From the NCBI GenBank assembly GCA_011800805.1, contig MPNW01000236.1:1-64000 (forward strand): a stretch of 64,000 nucleotides of DNA, read 5' to 3'. Within the stretch, counting starts at the first letter, position 1. Each line of letters begins with the position of its first letter. Position numbers and translations under genes: made by a program. The notes beneath the pieces were generated by a model. It worked only from the letters and a program-made list of their open reading frames with translations, was not told where the DNA came from and did no database searches. Positions 13,001 through 30,980 of this stretch are shown here, in pieces. Source of the DNA: Hirudo medicinalis. Taxonomy: Eukaryota > Annelida > Clitellata > Hirudinida > Hirudinidae.

Positions 13001-13651
13001 ACCATAACTTATAAGCAATAATATGTGCTGACATTTACAATTTATTTGCATGCATGCCATTATTAATTGGTCATTCAAGTAATTGTGAGATGATATTTGT
13101 TTTAGACACATCTGTAGAGGCAATCTGAGTATGTCTGATGTCAAATTGAAGATCAACCAGTGAGATATCATGTTACTTTCATATAGTAAATATATAGTAA
13201 ATAATATAGTATTAATACTATTAAATTATATATTTAATACTATATTTTATTAAATATATATTTCTTCTTTAAATAGTGTTTATTACTAATCTTTTATAAT
13301 TTATTATCATTATTATTCCTTGCGTAAATTATGGCTATTTATAATTCTTACATGACTCATAATTATCCGATGTCAAATTTGGATGATTTGTTGCTTTTGA
13401 TAGGGTCATTAACAATGGAGGCAAAGAACGAAGAATTACTTCTGTTGTCAATCAAACAGTCTCACAGACAGGGAAGGCTGTTGGTGAGTTAAGCAGAATA
13501 TATTTTTTATTATTATTATTTTCCATTGCATTTTGCATTGACTGTGTTACATTAATCTTAGTTGATCTTAATGTTTAATTTAGGGGCAGCTGTGAACTTG
13601 GCCAAATCTACCGTTTCGAGTTGGTTTGGTGGATTTTCGTCAAAAGATTAA
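7033..13651 (+). CDS. AVL9: AVL9 cell-migration/secretory-traffic protein
   Basis: AVL9 is a DENN-related protein of late secretory transport and polarised cell migration. Seventeen exons: 7033-7110, 7925-8045, 8777-8862, 8962-9033, 9232-9388, 9466-9545, 9667-9736, 9848-10687, 10892-11013, 11190-11348, 11548-11682, 12107-12245, 12623-12703, 12798-12915, 13106-13159, 13404-13483 and 13584-13651. They give 819 residues with no frame break. Diagnostic stretches are VLHVVVVGFHHKKGCQVEYS at the start, KSVCVLSRL, MITHAYFKGRDFSQVELLED, VRGFVIGATNALFKQ, STADLRFADNLV, GWEGGDDWIRSQF and AWKTTHNYKVW near the end. Exon 8 (840 bases) is the poorly conserved Ser-rich linker. An AATAAA lies at 13792-13797, 140 bases past the stop. 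Confidence 0.95.
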
Positions 13652-14303
13652 ACAATTGTAATAGTTGCCACCCTTGTGTTGTGATTTACTTGTATTTCAG
13701 TGTCGTTAAGACTTAATGCTGTGATCCGTAGACATGTTTACCATTTTCATGACTGTTCTCTTGATAATTACGGTATGTAATTTTTAAATCAAATAAAAAC
13801 GTTTATCTTTATTTGTGAATTTACTTACTTTTAAATTAAAGATTTTTCCGGTTTGGTCACTTTGGGTTAACTTGGTAAGTTGAACCAGGTCATTTGGGAA
13901 AGCTTGGAAGTGCTCAAGGGCTTGTGTATTGTGAGATGGATACCTTTCTAAAGAAGCATTTTAAGCTGAAGGCTTTTTGCTGTAACGCATATTTAGGGGG
14001 CCGAATATAAATCGGTTTTTTTTTGCGATTTGTTCTGGATTGAGGAAGTGCAAGAATCTCTAGAACAGACTTCTGCTTTTTCGTGTATTGTTATTTTCTC
14101 TTTACAAAGTAAAATGTTTTAATTATAAAATAGTTAAATAAAAAAAGCGCTTTTATTAAATTCTGAACTATTCAAAATATCGACAAATTGTGACCATTCC
14201 TTATCTGTACACCGTTAGCTTTTAATCAGTCTCGTTGTTTTATTTATTAAGTGGGCTAAAACAGCTTTCAAATTGTTATTCGATTCAATTACAAGTGAAA
14301 ATT
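13652..14303. other. Intergenic, AVL9 to FBXO42-like gene
   Basis: About 650 bases. It holds the AVL9 3' UTR and polyadenylation signal (13792-13797) and, presumably, the promoter of the next gene. No further gene or repeat is recognised. Confidence 0.6.
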
Positions 14304-16914
14304 ATGGAACCCATTTGTGAATATCCTTGTTCAATGCCCTCATTGCCACTGGAAATTTTAGAATACATTTTGACCATGTTACCTTTCCATCGCGACTTAC
14401 CGAACGCCCGTTTAGTTTGTCGGAACTGGTGCAATGCGGCTACGACAGTAATGAACAGGAATAGGACCAAATTTCTTAATTGCCTCGATAATGGTCCTCT
14501 TATGTGGAGCCACATGGACTCCCGTTTAACCACTCCTCAAGGGGAGATTGTCTCACCCCGTTATATGCATGCATCTTGTTACTATGACGGCATGATGTAC
14601 ATATTTGGGGGAACCACTCCTGATACAACGTACTTCAATGATGTCATCAAATTTGACCTGGCAAGGAATAAATGGTCACGACTGACCTCAAAAAGTAAAT
14701 AAATGTGGAATGTAATATAGGATCCTACACCAATTACTAATTACTTGAATAAATCAATTCATTAATTATTGTATTCATTGCATCACAGCTTACATGAGAT
14801 TTTTCTGCTCAATTGGAAATCAAAGACATCTTCAAGATAATGCATAAACCTCATTTTTTAAGATGCATGTGGACCTCTTCCAAAAGCTGGTGCAACCATG
14901 GTGGCTCACAACAACCAGCTCATCATTTATGGTGGCCAGTCACGTATCATTCAAGGAATCCAGCAAGAGGTTGTTGACATGCTGTTTTTTATGGATGCTT
15001 TCGTGCAACATCACATTAGTGATAAGTTCGTTCAATAAAGAATTGAGGTTGATTTTCTTTTCATAATAATTAAATGACTTCCCAAATTGTTGATCATAAG
15101 TGAAACTCAGAATTGAATGAAAAATACTTTTTTAGCTATTACTTTGTATAAGATCTATAACTGCTTTTTAATCTCTTTGCATTGACTCTTACTATAGTGA
15201 GATGTACTAATTTTTGGCACAAATGAGCACAGAACATGCACTTACAGAACATTCTCTTATGACTACATCAGCATCAATATTGTTTTTATAATTATTTATT
15301 ATCATGTCCCCATGGTATTTGCTTACAGGCCCCAAGATACCACAAAGAACTGCATGTATTTGACTTGATAAATGAAGACTGGGATCAGATAGTCAGGGAT
15401 AACACACCCCCTAGGGCAGCACATCAGGCTAGTGTAGTCTCAAACAAGATGGTCATCACTTGTGGATCAAATTCCCTGCACAGAATGTTAGTTAATTATT
15501 CAACTTAATTATGATAACTTCGCAGCGCGAGCGGAAATGCTTATAAAGTTTTCTATTTATGTTTTGGATAAGGTGGTGATTATGGCAGATGAATACGACA
15601 GTGACTTTTTTATCCTTAAACTCAGCTGCAATGATGTCTGGTACTTAGACCTTCTGAGATTCGAGTGGACTTTGGTTAACACAGGTGAAGTGAAACCAGT
15701 CAAGAGAGCTTACCACAGCCAGGTGAGTTATTTCACGATGGAATTACTTAAATTAGTCTTAAATTACTCAAATTAGTCAGTTATGGAATTTTCTTTTGCA
15801 ATTTTGCTCATGTTGTGGAATTCAAACCTCCCTTTGCTGGAACTAATTCATTATTTTTCTCCACATACCTTTAAAAGCATTAGCCAGAATTTATGACTCG
15901 CTGATAGTGTGTTTTTTGTAGGCAGTGCTGAACGAAGATCAAGTCATTGTGATGGGAGGCTATGCAGAGCGAAACGAGGTTGTGATTTATTATGAATTAC
16001 GAAATTAATAAGAGCAAATTGCATTTGACTGATGTTGGATTCAATTTCATACGCTCTCAGCCTTTGGTCGACGCATGGTTACTGACCCTCACAAATGAAA
16101 GAGAAGGTGTTTGGAGTTCCCTGAAGGTTGAAAACCTTGAAAGTGCTCCACCAAGGGTTTTAGGCCAGGGTGCATGCCAAGTAGGTTGGAATTTGGAGCT
16201 TGCCTAACTTGGCCATTTGAACCTTCTCAACACCCCCCCTTCAGGTGGAGAAAAAGATGATAGCACTCGGAAAAGTCACTAGGCCTGCAAAGCCTCCTAA
16301 GCCCAGGCAAAAGTGCCCCTGCTGCGTTCGTCAACAGCTGCAGCAAAGTCCACCCATTTCAGCATCTTGGCGGACCAATCCCGAAGCTCCGCATGTGAAT
16401 GCTCCTCTTCGGCTTAGGTAACCATGGGTGAACAAAAGTCAACTTCATTTAATACAATGCTTCAAGTGAGCCATATTTCTTACAGACCCAACCAGAGAAA
16501 TGCTAGAAATAGGTTGAGGAATGAAGTGCTTGACTTTCACCGGGAGCGCTTCCGGACGCAATTGGCAATCTCCTTCTGAGAGGGAACCCTCAGCTGAGTC
16601 TTAGCCAGCCTGGTGATGATCGAAAATGTACCTGCCCCATTCATATCGATGAGAAGTACCAAAACATCCACATGCTGGATCTTAGCAGTGCTGCAAGTGA
16701 ACACTGTGTGTCTTGGCAAATGATTAGGACAGTTCAGGGACAATCAGCCTCCAGCAATTTGAGTTTCTATTCCAATGTAAGTTGCATCGACAGGATTGCC
16801 ATATTTGGAGGAATCAGCACCTTGCCTCAAGAGGAGCCATTAGTCAGCATCACACCTATGACAAATCAACTAAGTTTTTTATCATTTAGAGAATTTTCTC
16901 CCCAAAAAAAGTGA
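14304..16914 (+). CDS. FBXO42: F-box/kelch protein, FBXO42-like, with a frame break
   Basis: FBXO42 (JFK) is the substrate receptor of an SCF ubiquitin ligase known to act on p53. Eight exons: 14304-14694, 14863-14969, 15329-15486, 15626-15722, 15922-15978, 16061-16180, 16245-16417 and 16486-16914. The F-box is LPLEILEYILTMLPF followed by ARLVCRNW (about residues 13-50). Kelch repeats follow, with MMYIFGG, LIIYGG, VIVMGGYAERNE and DAWLLTL, then LKVENLE and a C-terminal IAIFGG blade, in the family's order. In exon 8 the frame runs into TGA at 16577, yet the FBXO42-like C-terminus continues in the next frame. One extra G after CGG at 16550-16560 gives RERFRDAIGNLLLRG and a 510-residue protein, shorter than human FBXO42 because the Ser/Pro-rich middle is small. 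An in-frame upstream start at 14235 (not ATG) was not used. AATAAA is at 17126-17131. Confidence 0.85.
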
Positions 16915-18419
16915 TCAAGTCATACCCAGATGTTTTAAATACTTTTTTTTTTGTGATCAGATTTTAAAAATTTTACCTCGTGAATCAATTTTGTGGCATT
17001 GAGGACAACGTCGAGCTTGATATTATTTGTCATGCTGGTTGACCGTTTCTGGAAAGTGCAATTGCTTCGACTGTTTTATGAATAACTTAAATGTTTTGAT
17101 AATTTAATCTGTAGCAGTGAAACATAATAAAAATGTTATGACATTCGAGATAATTTGAGCTTATCCAGAGTTCACTAGGGCCAGCTTGTAAACACGTACA
17201 CATCTTGATAGTTTCGCCGCAAACGGCGCTGATAAGTGTTGAAATAGCGGGCCTCCTACGCTCTTTTCAACCCATCTTGCTGTTTCATCTGCCGAATGCC
17301 GATCTGAGTACTTAATTATTAGTTGCGATCGCACAAACACGCTTACTTCAAAGCCTGATTTCGACTGGAGGTTGGTGCCTGAACCGAAAGAAATTTCTGG
17401 CTATTGTTAATTTTGTTTTGGTCTGAGCGTCTCAACAACCAAGAATCACAAGAACTCGCAAGGATGACGACCGCTAATCGCCGAGCAGACGTGCGTCTCC
17501 AGTGATGTGTTCGTTGCTGTGAAATATGCATTAGTCATAAATTGCTCAAAATGATGCCCCGAGGTTGTCGATATTTTTGGATGTTTCCAAATCCTCCACT
17601 TTGCTGATTTCCAGCTAAAGTCGCTCGAGATGCAGATTGCACTGAAGATGACTTGCTATAAAAGTTGCCTACGAACTGTTGAGCTCACCAGACTTGCTGA
17701 GTTTAGAGGCTTGGAGCGCGGTTTGCAAGAAAGAAATTCTCTTTCCTTTGGAGATAATGTTAAAATATTTTCATATCTTTTCCGCCATCCTATTGCTACT
17801 AATTGCTCTTCCTGAACAATTTACTCACGTTCTGGGGTGCCAAATTAAGCCTAAATTGCTCTGTGATAATTCCTGCGTGATTTAATTACAGGACAGTCTC
17901 GTTGGTACAATTGTGCACGATTAAAGTTGCAAATTGAGTAATTTGGTAGACTGCCGTTGCAGGTGTATGCAATCCGGCTTTGCGATGTTTAAACACGTTT
18001 ATTAGACAGCTGCAATAGAAGGTCTCGAAAGGGTTGAACGAGCGAAGGATATTTTGCGTTTACTATTTGTCTCGCTCAGTTGATTCGCAGTTTGTTTTTT
18101 TATTACTGAGAAAATCGTAAGGTTTTTGTACAGCCTGAGTTGTACCGCTCAGCCTTTAGTGAACACTTTTCGAATCGAGACTTTCTCGAATAATTTATAA
18201 TTTTGTTTGGTTGGGTTTTCACGACCTCCAAATTTAAGTAGATATAAATTGCTGGGTTTTTGACCTAATTTTCCTTTATTCTCCAGTTGAGACGAGTCGC
18301 TCTACTATCAGTCCGGCTTCGATACGTGCTGACGATACCCGCAATTTTGCCATTTGGAACGAAATTGCCTCGCAGTTTTCGATATTTTGTTTCTGAGAGT
18401 GATAGATATTTTTTTGGAG
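16915..18419. other. Intergenic plus 5' leader of NACA
   Basis: About 1.5 kb. It contains the FBXO42-like polyadenylation signal near 17126 and, at its right end, the 5' leader of NACA. Short open frames at 17343-17531 (-), 17630-17815 (+) and 18308-18601 (-) have no recognisable homology or splice context, and I do not call them genes. Confidence 0.6.
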
Positions 18420-23888
<5,469 letters not shown>

Positions 23889-24207
23889 TAGGGACCCAAG
23901 GCTACAACCAATCAAAATGTTCCCTGAAAACATCGGCCGCTACTAAATATAACTGTACAAGTTGTACTTGTTAAGCCTGTCTCTATGCATTTGTAAATTG
24001 TTGGCTCCTTTGTTTCCTTTGTTCAGAAGAATAAATTGTGCACAACCTTTCCCACAGTTTTATTGTGGATATTCAAACAGTTGAGACGAGCCATAGAAAT
24101 TTAAAAAATGCTGGGAAATGTCAACCGGAAGTCACAACCGACTGTAATCATGAAATTCATGCAAAAAAATGTCACCCAGGTGTCCAAAAGCATTTATTTC
24201 ATACACA

Positions 24208-25471
24208 TCAACGAAGATCAGACAGCAAAACAAAATTCCGCAGCAACGATGGCATTTGAATCAACTCGAGGCTATGGTAGACATTTCCGTTGGCCAATGA
24301 AAGAACTGACCTGAGAACGGATGCACAAATATCCCTCAGGGACCGAGGATGTAGCAAGCAGGCCTTCAGAATCCGTCTGTCAAAACCATTCCTGGCTGCC
24401 AAAATGGCCAGGTTTTTGTTTAGGGGGAAGCCATTCTTAAGGAGACCCTCGAGAAGGATCAAGGCCAGTTGTTTGTGGAGAGGGTTTTTTAACATCCTCC
24501 GGACTTCCTGACCAGCCATCGTGTTCGTGGCTGCTTCTCTTCCTTCAGGGATGCTGTTTTCACAGCTGGTCTGGGATTCGGGGTTTTCTGAACTTCCTTG
24601 GGATGAGTCTTCTGCCTCAGATTTTGTCAGGGTTGCTCTAATGATGAGCCTCAGCATCTGTTTGGAAAGATCCCTTGGCTTTAGTGGCAGCTGAATGAAT
24701 CTGAATAGATCCAAATTGTTTTCAAGGCACTTTCTTTCAAGGTTTTTTTTTGTTTTAGTAATTTAATTAAATAGCTAAAAGAATGATGAATGATAAAAAC
24801 ATTGAAAATAAAATGTTGGGAAATATGCTATTTTCAGCATCTCACAAGCTTATCAAGCCAGCATTTATGGCATTACCTTTGCAAGACTTTGCCCCAATAA
24901 GGATTGTCCTCCAGTTTTGGTCCACAGCTTCCACCACGAATAAGCAGCATTTCAAATATGGCAAAATTTCCAATATCCATTGCCAACATGATTGAGTTTA
25001 AGTTCACAAGACATCCTTTGCACAACAGAGCCTGGACAGACTCAGCCTCTGATGCTGAATGGCATGACCCAATGGCAGCTTTCCACATCGACGACTCCCT
25101 GGATTGTTTATATCAGCCCCAGCCCCCACCAGCATTTGGATAGTCTTACAGCAGTCCCTATCCTCAATGGTGCAGAAGTGGGCAAGATGCAGGGGGGTAC
25201 AGCCGTTGCTAGTATGAGGTCGGTCGGGTTCTACACCGTAGTCGAGTAGAAGCTGAACGCAGCTCGTATGGCCTAACCAAGCGGCTTGGTGCAGCAGATT
25301 CCTGTAGTTGATTTGTGATTTGGACGGTTTGTTTTCTTCAAGCAAGTTCTGGAGTCTCATAGCCGAGCACTCTTTGATTGCCAACTCAACCTCATTCATG
25401 AGTTGCTCGCCGAAACCCAGCGATCCGATGCAGCTGTTCATGGTGAGGCTGGCACAGTGAGCAAGACACAT
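24208..25471 (-). CDS. Ankyrin-repeat SOCS-box protein (ASB family), frame break in exon 1
   Basis: ASB proteins are substrate adaptors of Cullin-5 ubiquitin ligases: ankyrin repeats bind the target and the SOCS box binds Elongin B/C. Two exons: 25471-24877 and 24733-24208. Ankyrin units read LLHQAAWLGHTSCVQLLLDY, TPLHLAHFC with VGAGADINN, LPLGHAIQHQ, and IMLAMDIGNFAIFEMLL. The C-terminus HPRSLRDICASVLRSVL followed by MPSLLRNFVLL fits a SOCS box. Between HAIQHQ and SVQALLCKGCLVNL the frame slips by one base within 25007-25088. One extra G after AGG at 25041-25054 joins the repeats and gives 373 residues. A second possible start is the ATG at 25441. On the coding strand AATAAA lies just past the stop (plus coordinates 24193-24198), tail to tail with NACA. 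The ASB subtype is not resolved. Confidence 0.82.
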
Positions 25472-25819
25472 CCGCCACTCAGGATGTAAAATGGCATTTC
25501 ATGTCGCAAGCAATCGATTTCACGATGATATCATCGCCATCGTCACCATTGTCACCATCACTTCACTTTAATATGCTGCTGGCAGTCCAGCAAACCCGAG
25601 AACTTGTTTGTAAATAGCCAATCGAAGAAATGCGAATAAAGACAAATAGCGAAATAGACGTTTTGCCAATAACATATCATTTATTCGAAATTTCCGTACG
25701 GCATTATCTCATAATTACTTTTCATAATTTGAAAATTAAATTTTTCATATAGGGACGCAAGCGCCCTCGCACACGATTTGACATAAAACTTTTAAATGAT
25801 GCACCATCAGAAAATATCA

Positions 25820-28249
25820 TCAATCGTCTTTATGGTGCGGTTCGCTCCAATCTTTGACTCTAACATGATCGGAGTATTTGAGCGACGACGTCTTGTTGTA
25901 GATGGGCAATATTTCACTAGCCTCTTTTGGCAGGACCTGGTAGAGCATTTCACCAAATTAATATTTCAGAAGCTATTGGAATTTATCAATTTATCAAATT
26001 TTACCTTTAAGTAAATCAGTGCATCAGTGCCAAAACCATCAACAGTATTCAGGACAAGATCCCCATTAAAATACTTGGCATAGAGACGGGCCAACGGCAA
26101 ACCGTAACCATAACCAGCCTTCCAAAGATATTTAACTCTGCTTAGAAGTCATCTAATCACTACTTAAGTAGACAAATTAGTCTGATACTCAACCAGAGGT
26201 GCATTTTCACCAGCTGTGTTGTCAGTCGGTGGAGTGGCTGTGGAGTACAAATAGTTGAAGATCTTTTCTATGTCCATCCTTGGAACACCACCTCCCTGGT
26301 CAGCAAGCTAGAATGGAAGCAACTTTGAAAGATCAATACACAAATTGAAAAATAAACGAACCCTAATTGAGACATCTTCTCTCCCCTTGCAAACAAGGAG
26401 ATCCAAAGGGGGGAGGTTTTGCTGTTTGTCTTCATAAAACTCAACCACAGCCCTCAAAGAATTCTAAAAAAATACCTCCAAATATCATTATGACATTTCA
26501 CTTCATGAAAAGAAATTCAAACACCACCTTGAAGAGCTCAAACAGTATGTAGTAGAGATGCACAGGTACGTACGTCATAGTGACTCTATCTCCATTTTCA
26601 TCCTTGTCAAAAGCTTCAATCAAATTATAAAATAACTGTCTTAATGCCCCAGTAGCTTCACTGGAAAAATTTACCAATTTAATTCAAATGAAACATTTAC
26701 TGACTTCAAACGGGAGTGTTTATAGGAACTTTTAAAGAAGCCAATTAGTTTCTATAGAATCAACTGATTGCAATTGCATAACATTCTATTGAAATACTAA
26801 CGTTTGACACTTGAAAAATTACAAGAGGGAGCTGCAGAATAATACTGTTCGCACAGGAACCTCGCATTTTCATAAGCATCTGCAAGCACAAAATCATATG
26901 TGTTCATTAGGGTTTCAACACATGCAAGGCATTATAACTAATAATTATTTAAAGAATAAACTTTAGAGAGCTAAGCATAAATAGCTGAAAATAGCATAAC
27001 AGCCAAATTCTCCCACTCAAGAAATCACAGACAAAAATATAATTCTCAAACAAATTTAAATCTTGTGGGCATGCATACCAAACCTATTAAGTATATTAAA
27101 ACAACTGAACTTCAACTACAAACCATCCCAGAGAATTATCAGGGAAATTATAAAAACCTCATTTACAAACCTTTGGCAACTGCAAGTACATCACAGTTGG
27201 GATCAAAACAACCAATGAAACTTGAGTTGGCTTCAGATGTGTTGTTACCAAACAGAAGCACTGCAATTAATTGTAATTTTTGTATTATTATTATTATTTA
27301 TCGTTGTTGTTGTTATTATTAATATTATTATCCTGGCTAATAATTATAAGGATATATTTAATGCTATCAATTATCTCAAAAAATCTTGCATTCATTGCAA
27401 AAACATTGCTAGAGTAAAATCAAACATTCCTTGTCAACATTAAAACATTGCCAAAAGTTTAAATTAGAAGCTTTTTAATTCATCAGAAATATACAGTGCT
27501 GGTGAATTATGAGCCTGATGCTGATGCGACTGAGATAAAATCTATCAAGGAAGTAGTGGATCCTCTCATCCAGCCTTCGCAGCTCCTTGTCTGCCACCAG
27601 ATCTTTCAGCTTCACAACTCCTTCAGCCATGGTCTCAACAACAGACAAGTGTCTATTCCTAATGGTGTCCAAAGTCTCTAAGAACCTTGATCAACATTTT
27701 TATAAGCAGTTTAATTGCAGAAACAAAAATATTGCATAAAACTGAAAAAAAAACAAAAAACTAATGGCAGATCTTTCTGACAGACAGAACACATTATTCA
27801 CTTTGAGAGTGTTTTATCACTGCTTGCATCTGCTTCTTCAAATTCCAAAATGTCTTCAAAACTCTGTTCATACCTTTGGAAAAGATACTGATTTTTTTAA
27901 ATTTGAATAAACAAATTATTAACGATTCCAAACCATCCTCGGACTGTTTTGACAGCTTCTGTTTCCAACAGAGGCTCTGGCAAAAGCTGAATTTCCTTCA
28001 TAATGTTTGCCAATCTAACAGGTATTTCTTTTCGTAGAAACAAAAAGGAATTCTTGGCTGAATTGTTTTTCCTTCCTTAAGTTGTAATTAAGAGTGTCAA
28101 TATTGTCACAAATGTATTTCGCTACTTAAACTTCCTCAGCTCTAACCAAAGTCAACGAACTGTTGAATGGAAAGGACACTTGGATGGTAACGTCCATAAT
28201 AATCAATAGCTTTGCTTGCATTCCGAAACAACCAATTTGACAGACGCAT
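25820..28249 (-). CDS. PDK: Pyruvate dehydrogenase kinase, mitochondrial
   Basis: Phosphorylates and inactivates the E1 subunit of the pyruvate dehydrogenase complex in the mitochondrial matrix. Eleven exons: 28249-28147, 28075-27934, 27873-27802, 27685-27495, 27260-27171, 26879-26802, 26613-26528, 26463-26362, 26307-26194, 26118-26005 and 25936-25820. They give 402 residues, the normal family length. Seen are [39 protein letters not shown], the N-box [13 protein letters not shown], the G1 box [13 protein letters not shown], the G2 box [31 protein letters not shown] and a C-terminal DW motif (VKDWSEP). The starts of exons 4 and 7 use upstream or downstream AAG acceptors that keep the frame. 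A possible AATAAA is at plus 25680-25685. Which PDK isoform cannot be said; invertebrates often have one. Confidence 0.95.
27284..27335. repeat. ATT/GTT microsatellite
   Basis: Short trinucleotide-rich stretch in the fourth intron of the PDK gene. Confidence 0.8.
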
Positions 28250-29367
28250 GTTCAAAAATGAATGACATATATATGTAATGATTTTAATACCAAACACTTG
28301 TCTGCAAGTTCATTACTTCTTTCTGTCAGTTTGGCTTAAAAGTAAAAGCCATGATTCTACAAAAAAATATTTTGTTAGAACGCACATTCTTTATTTAAAT
28401 TATAGTAACATTTATCAAATCTAAAGATTATTTTTTATTTTAAATTTGTATTTCAAATTTTCATTCATTTCCACGCAATTAGCCGAGTCACCTAAAAGAA
28501 GGCATGGATTCACGATTCATGAGTTATTCGTTCAGGTTACAAAAAAAAAGTCGCAGCCCGGCACATACCCGATATAATTAAAAGACATAAGGGGGTAAGT
28601 GGTTAATGTCAACATCATAGTGTTTACGCTAACATTCATTTTAGAACATTTAATAACCGTTCTTTAGAGAACAGCTCGTATGACAAGGTTGTCATTTGAT
28701 GATAGTGATGTAGTCGTTTAGTATTTTAACATCTAAAGCACGATTCCCTTAACCTTTGAGGCTGGCAGACATAAAAAGATCGTCAGATAATTTCTGGAAA
28801 TTTTCAGTATGGTAATGGGGAGGGTTTTACCTTCCATGACAACTGAAATGACCTGCTTAAAACTGCACCAATAAGTGCTTCCCTCTATACGATTCAGGAT
28901 AAGTTTAAATTTAGGAAGTTTGCTTTTTAGGTACATCTTTTACCAATAAGGACTCGTAAATTCCAGTGACTAACACGAGAGTCATAGAATGAGCTGAATT
29001 CATGAATAACGCCTTCAAGTGATTTGGAGTAACAAAAAATTTAATTTAGATTCATTATGAGTTATCCTTAAAAAAAAAATCTTATTTAAAATTTTCAATG
29101 TAATTATCGCTAATGCAATTACCAATTAGTTTTTATTAAAAATTACATTTTATAAGTTAAAATAAAAACTGCCAAAGTAAAATTTTTGCAAGAGAGTAAA
29201 TGAATTCATCATGAAATTGTGTTGCGCAGATGTCTTTATTGTAGGTGAACAATTGGACACTGGAATTGTGCCCGCATCGGCGAATCAATAATAGCTTGGA
29301 TCCTCCTATACTTAAGTAGTTGTACTTGCGTTTTTACATTTTCTAGAAGTGTTTATCGACAGAAATC
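28250..29367. other. Divergent intergenic region, PDK/syntenin
   Basis: About 1.1 kb between two outward-facing genes, so both promoters should lie here. The sequence is AT-rich with A and T runs. The open frame at 28733-28936 (-) shows no homology. I recognise no specific regulatory motif. Confidence 0.6.
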
Positions 29368-30980
29368 ATGAGTCTGTATCCGAGTCTTGAGGATATGAAA
29401 GTTGACCAAATAATTCAGGTTTTATATCTTTTTTCTTTAAAAAAAAGTGTCAACCGTTTTATTGTAATCACTGGATTTTGACAATGGCAGAGTCAACAAC
29501 ATTTTCAAAATGTCAACAATGGTCAATCGGCATCAGCCATTATGCCCCAAGAGATGCTCCCACCTAATGTTACTGAATTTGCTCTCTATCCAAATATAAT
29601 GGAGTACATGGGACTGAGTTTGACTCCAGAATTGCTGCATCAAAATCAAGTGGCCCTACCTTCCCCTAGCCAGGTCTGAAAATGTATTTTATTCAGTTAT
29701 TTATTTAAGTTTATTAAATAACTAAATTACTTTATAAATTTATTTATGAATTAGAACTTCTTTTCAACCTTTTCTTTCATGGTTCTGAAGGTGGCCATCA
29801 GAACTACTCAATCAAATCAGATGCAGGTAGCACCAGTGACTGGAAATGACCAAGGCCTCATCAGAGCTGAGGTTAAGCAGGGTATTAGACAGGTGGTTCT
29901 GTGCAAAGATCAGAATGGAAAAGTTGGACTGAAGCTGCAATCAGTGAATAAGGTAATTAATAGATCAAATATAAGTTAATCACTCAATATCTGTTGAAAG
30001 AGGTTGAGGTGAGTTCCTCCAATAACCAAACTATTAATAATTAATTCGAGCTGTCCTGTGCTAATGGATTTTATATTAATATGATTCAAACTATGTTAAC
30101 ATCACCACAGGGCATCTTTGTCTCATTTGTTGAGAGTGGTTCGCCGGCTGCACTAGCTGGACTGAGGTTTGGGGATCAGATCTTGCAGATAAACGAAGAA
30201 ACTGTGGCTGGATGGGATAACGACAAGGTCTCAAAGTTCGTCAAGAAAGCTGCTCCAGGAAGGATAGTAATGGCCGTTAGGGATAGGTGGGTAATGCTTG
30301 GTTTTTCTGAACAGCTTACTCTTTCTTGTAGATGAGTAAGAGAGTATTATCATATACAATTCATGGCAGGCCCTTTGAGAGAACAATCACCCTTCAGAAA
30401 GACAGTGTAGGAACACTGGGCTTCATGTTTAAGGAGAATAAGATCACCTCCATTGTGAAAGACTCCTCTGCTGCTCGAAATGGAATTCTCATCAACCACC
30501 ATGTTGTTGAGATCGATGGAAGGAATGTTGTGGGACTTAAGGTTGGGAATCCGTTATTTGATTGATACTTCATTCTTCATTTTAAGTGATTGAAACAACT
30601 CGATTAAATATCTGTAACTTTTGTGATTTGTTCGTATCATTACAATTTTAAGTCGCATCGTGGTTTTATGTCTTGTCATTATCTGTTTCCTTTATGGTAA
30701 ACACTTCCTTTATGATGTTGTTTGACTTCCTGAGCTTTAATTATTCAATCCATAACATTGTCATTTTGACCTGCGTCACCTGAACGTTGCAATGTTTAAT
30801 TCCTCTTTGATGACGTTAATGTTTGTTTTAATTAACGTTATTATTCAATTAATCGGTTGGTTATTATCCACACAGGAGAAGGAAGTGAAGGAGATAGTTG
30901 ACAGCACCGGGCGTACGGTCACTGTAACCATCATTCCTACCTTCATCTTTGAACACATCATGAAGAGGTTGCCAAGTTGA
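29368..30980 (+). CDS. SDCBP: Syntenin (tandem PDZ adaptor)
   Basis: Cytosolic adaptor whose two PDZ domains bind syndecans, ALIX-linked cargo and phosphoinositides in endosomal traffic and exosome formation. Six exons: 29368-29418, 29491-29673, 29791-29952, 30111-30286, 30370-30541 and 30876-30980, giving 282 residues. The N-terminus [17 protein letters not shown] carries the LYPSL element that binds ALIX in vertebrates. [12 protein letters not shown] and [20 protein letters not shown] follow. PDZ1 reads [15 protein letters not shown] to [12 protein letters not shown], and PDZ2 starts [12 protein letters not shown] and includes [18 protein letters not shown]. The C-terminus [11 protein letters not shown] is about 14 residues shorter than in human. 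A candidate AATAAA is at 31285-31290. Confidence 0.96.

Noticed and set aside
27495..27690. Apparent frame break at PDK exon 4
   Set aside because: Using the acceptor at gatcaag (exon top at 27685) gives [13 protein letters not shown] in perfect phase, so no break exists.
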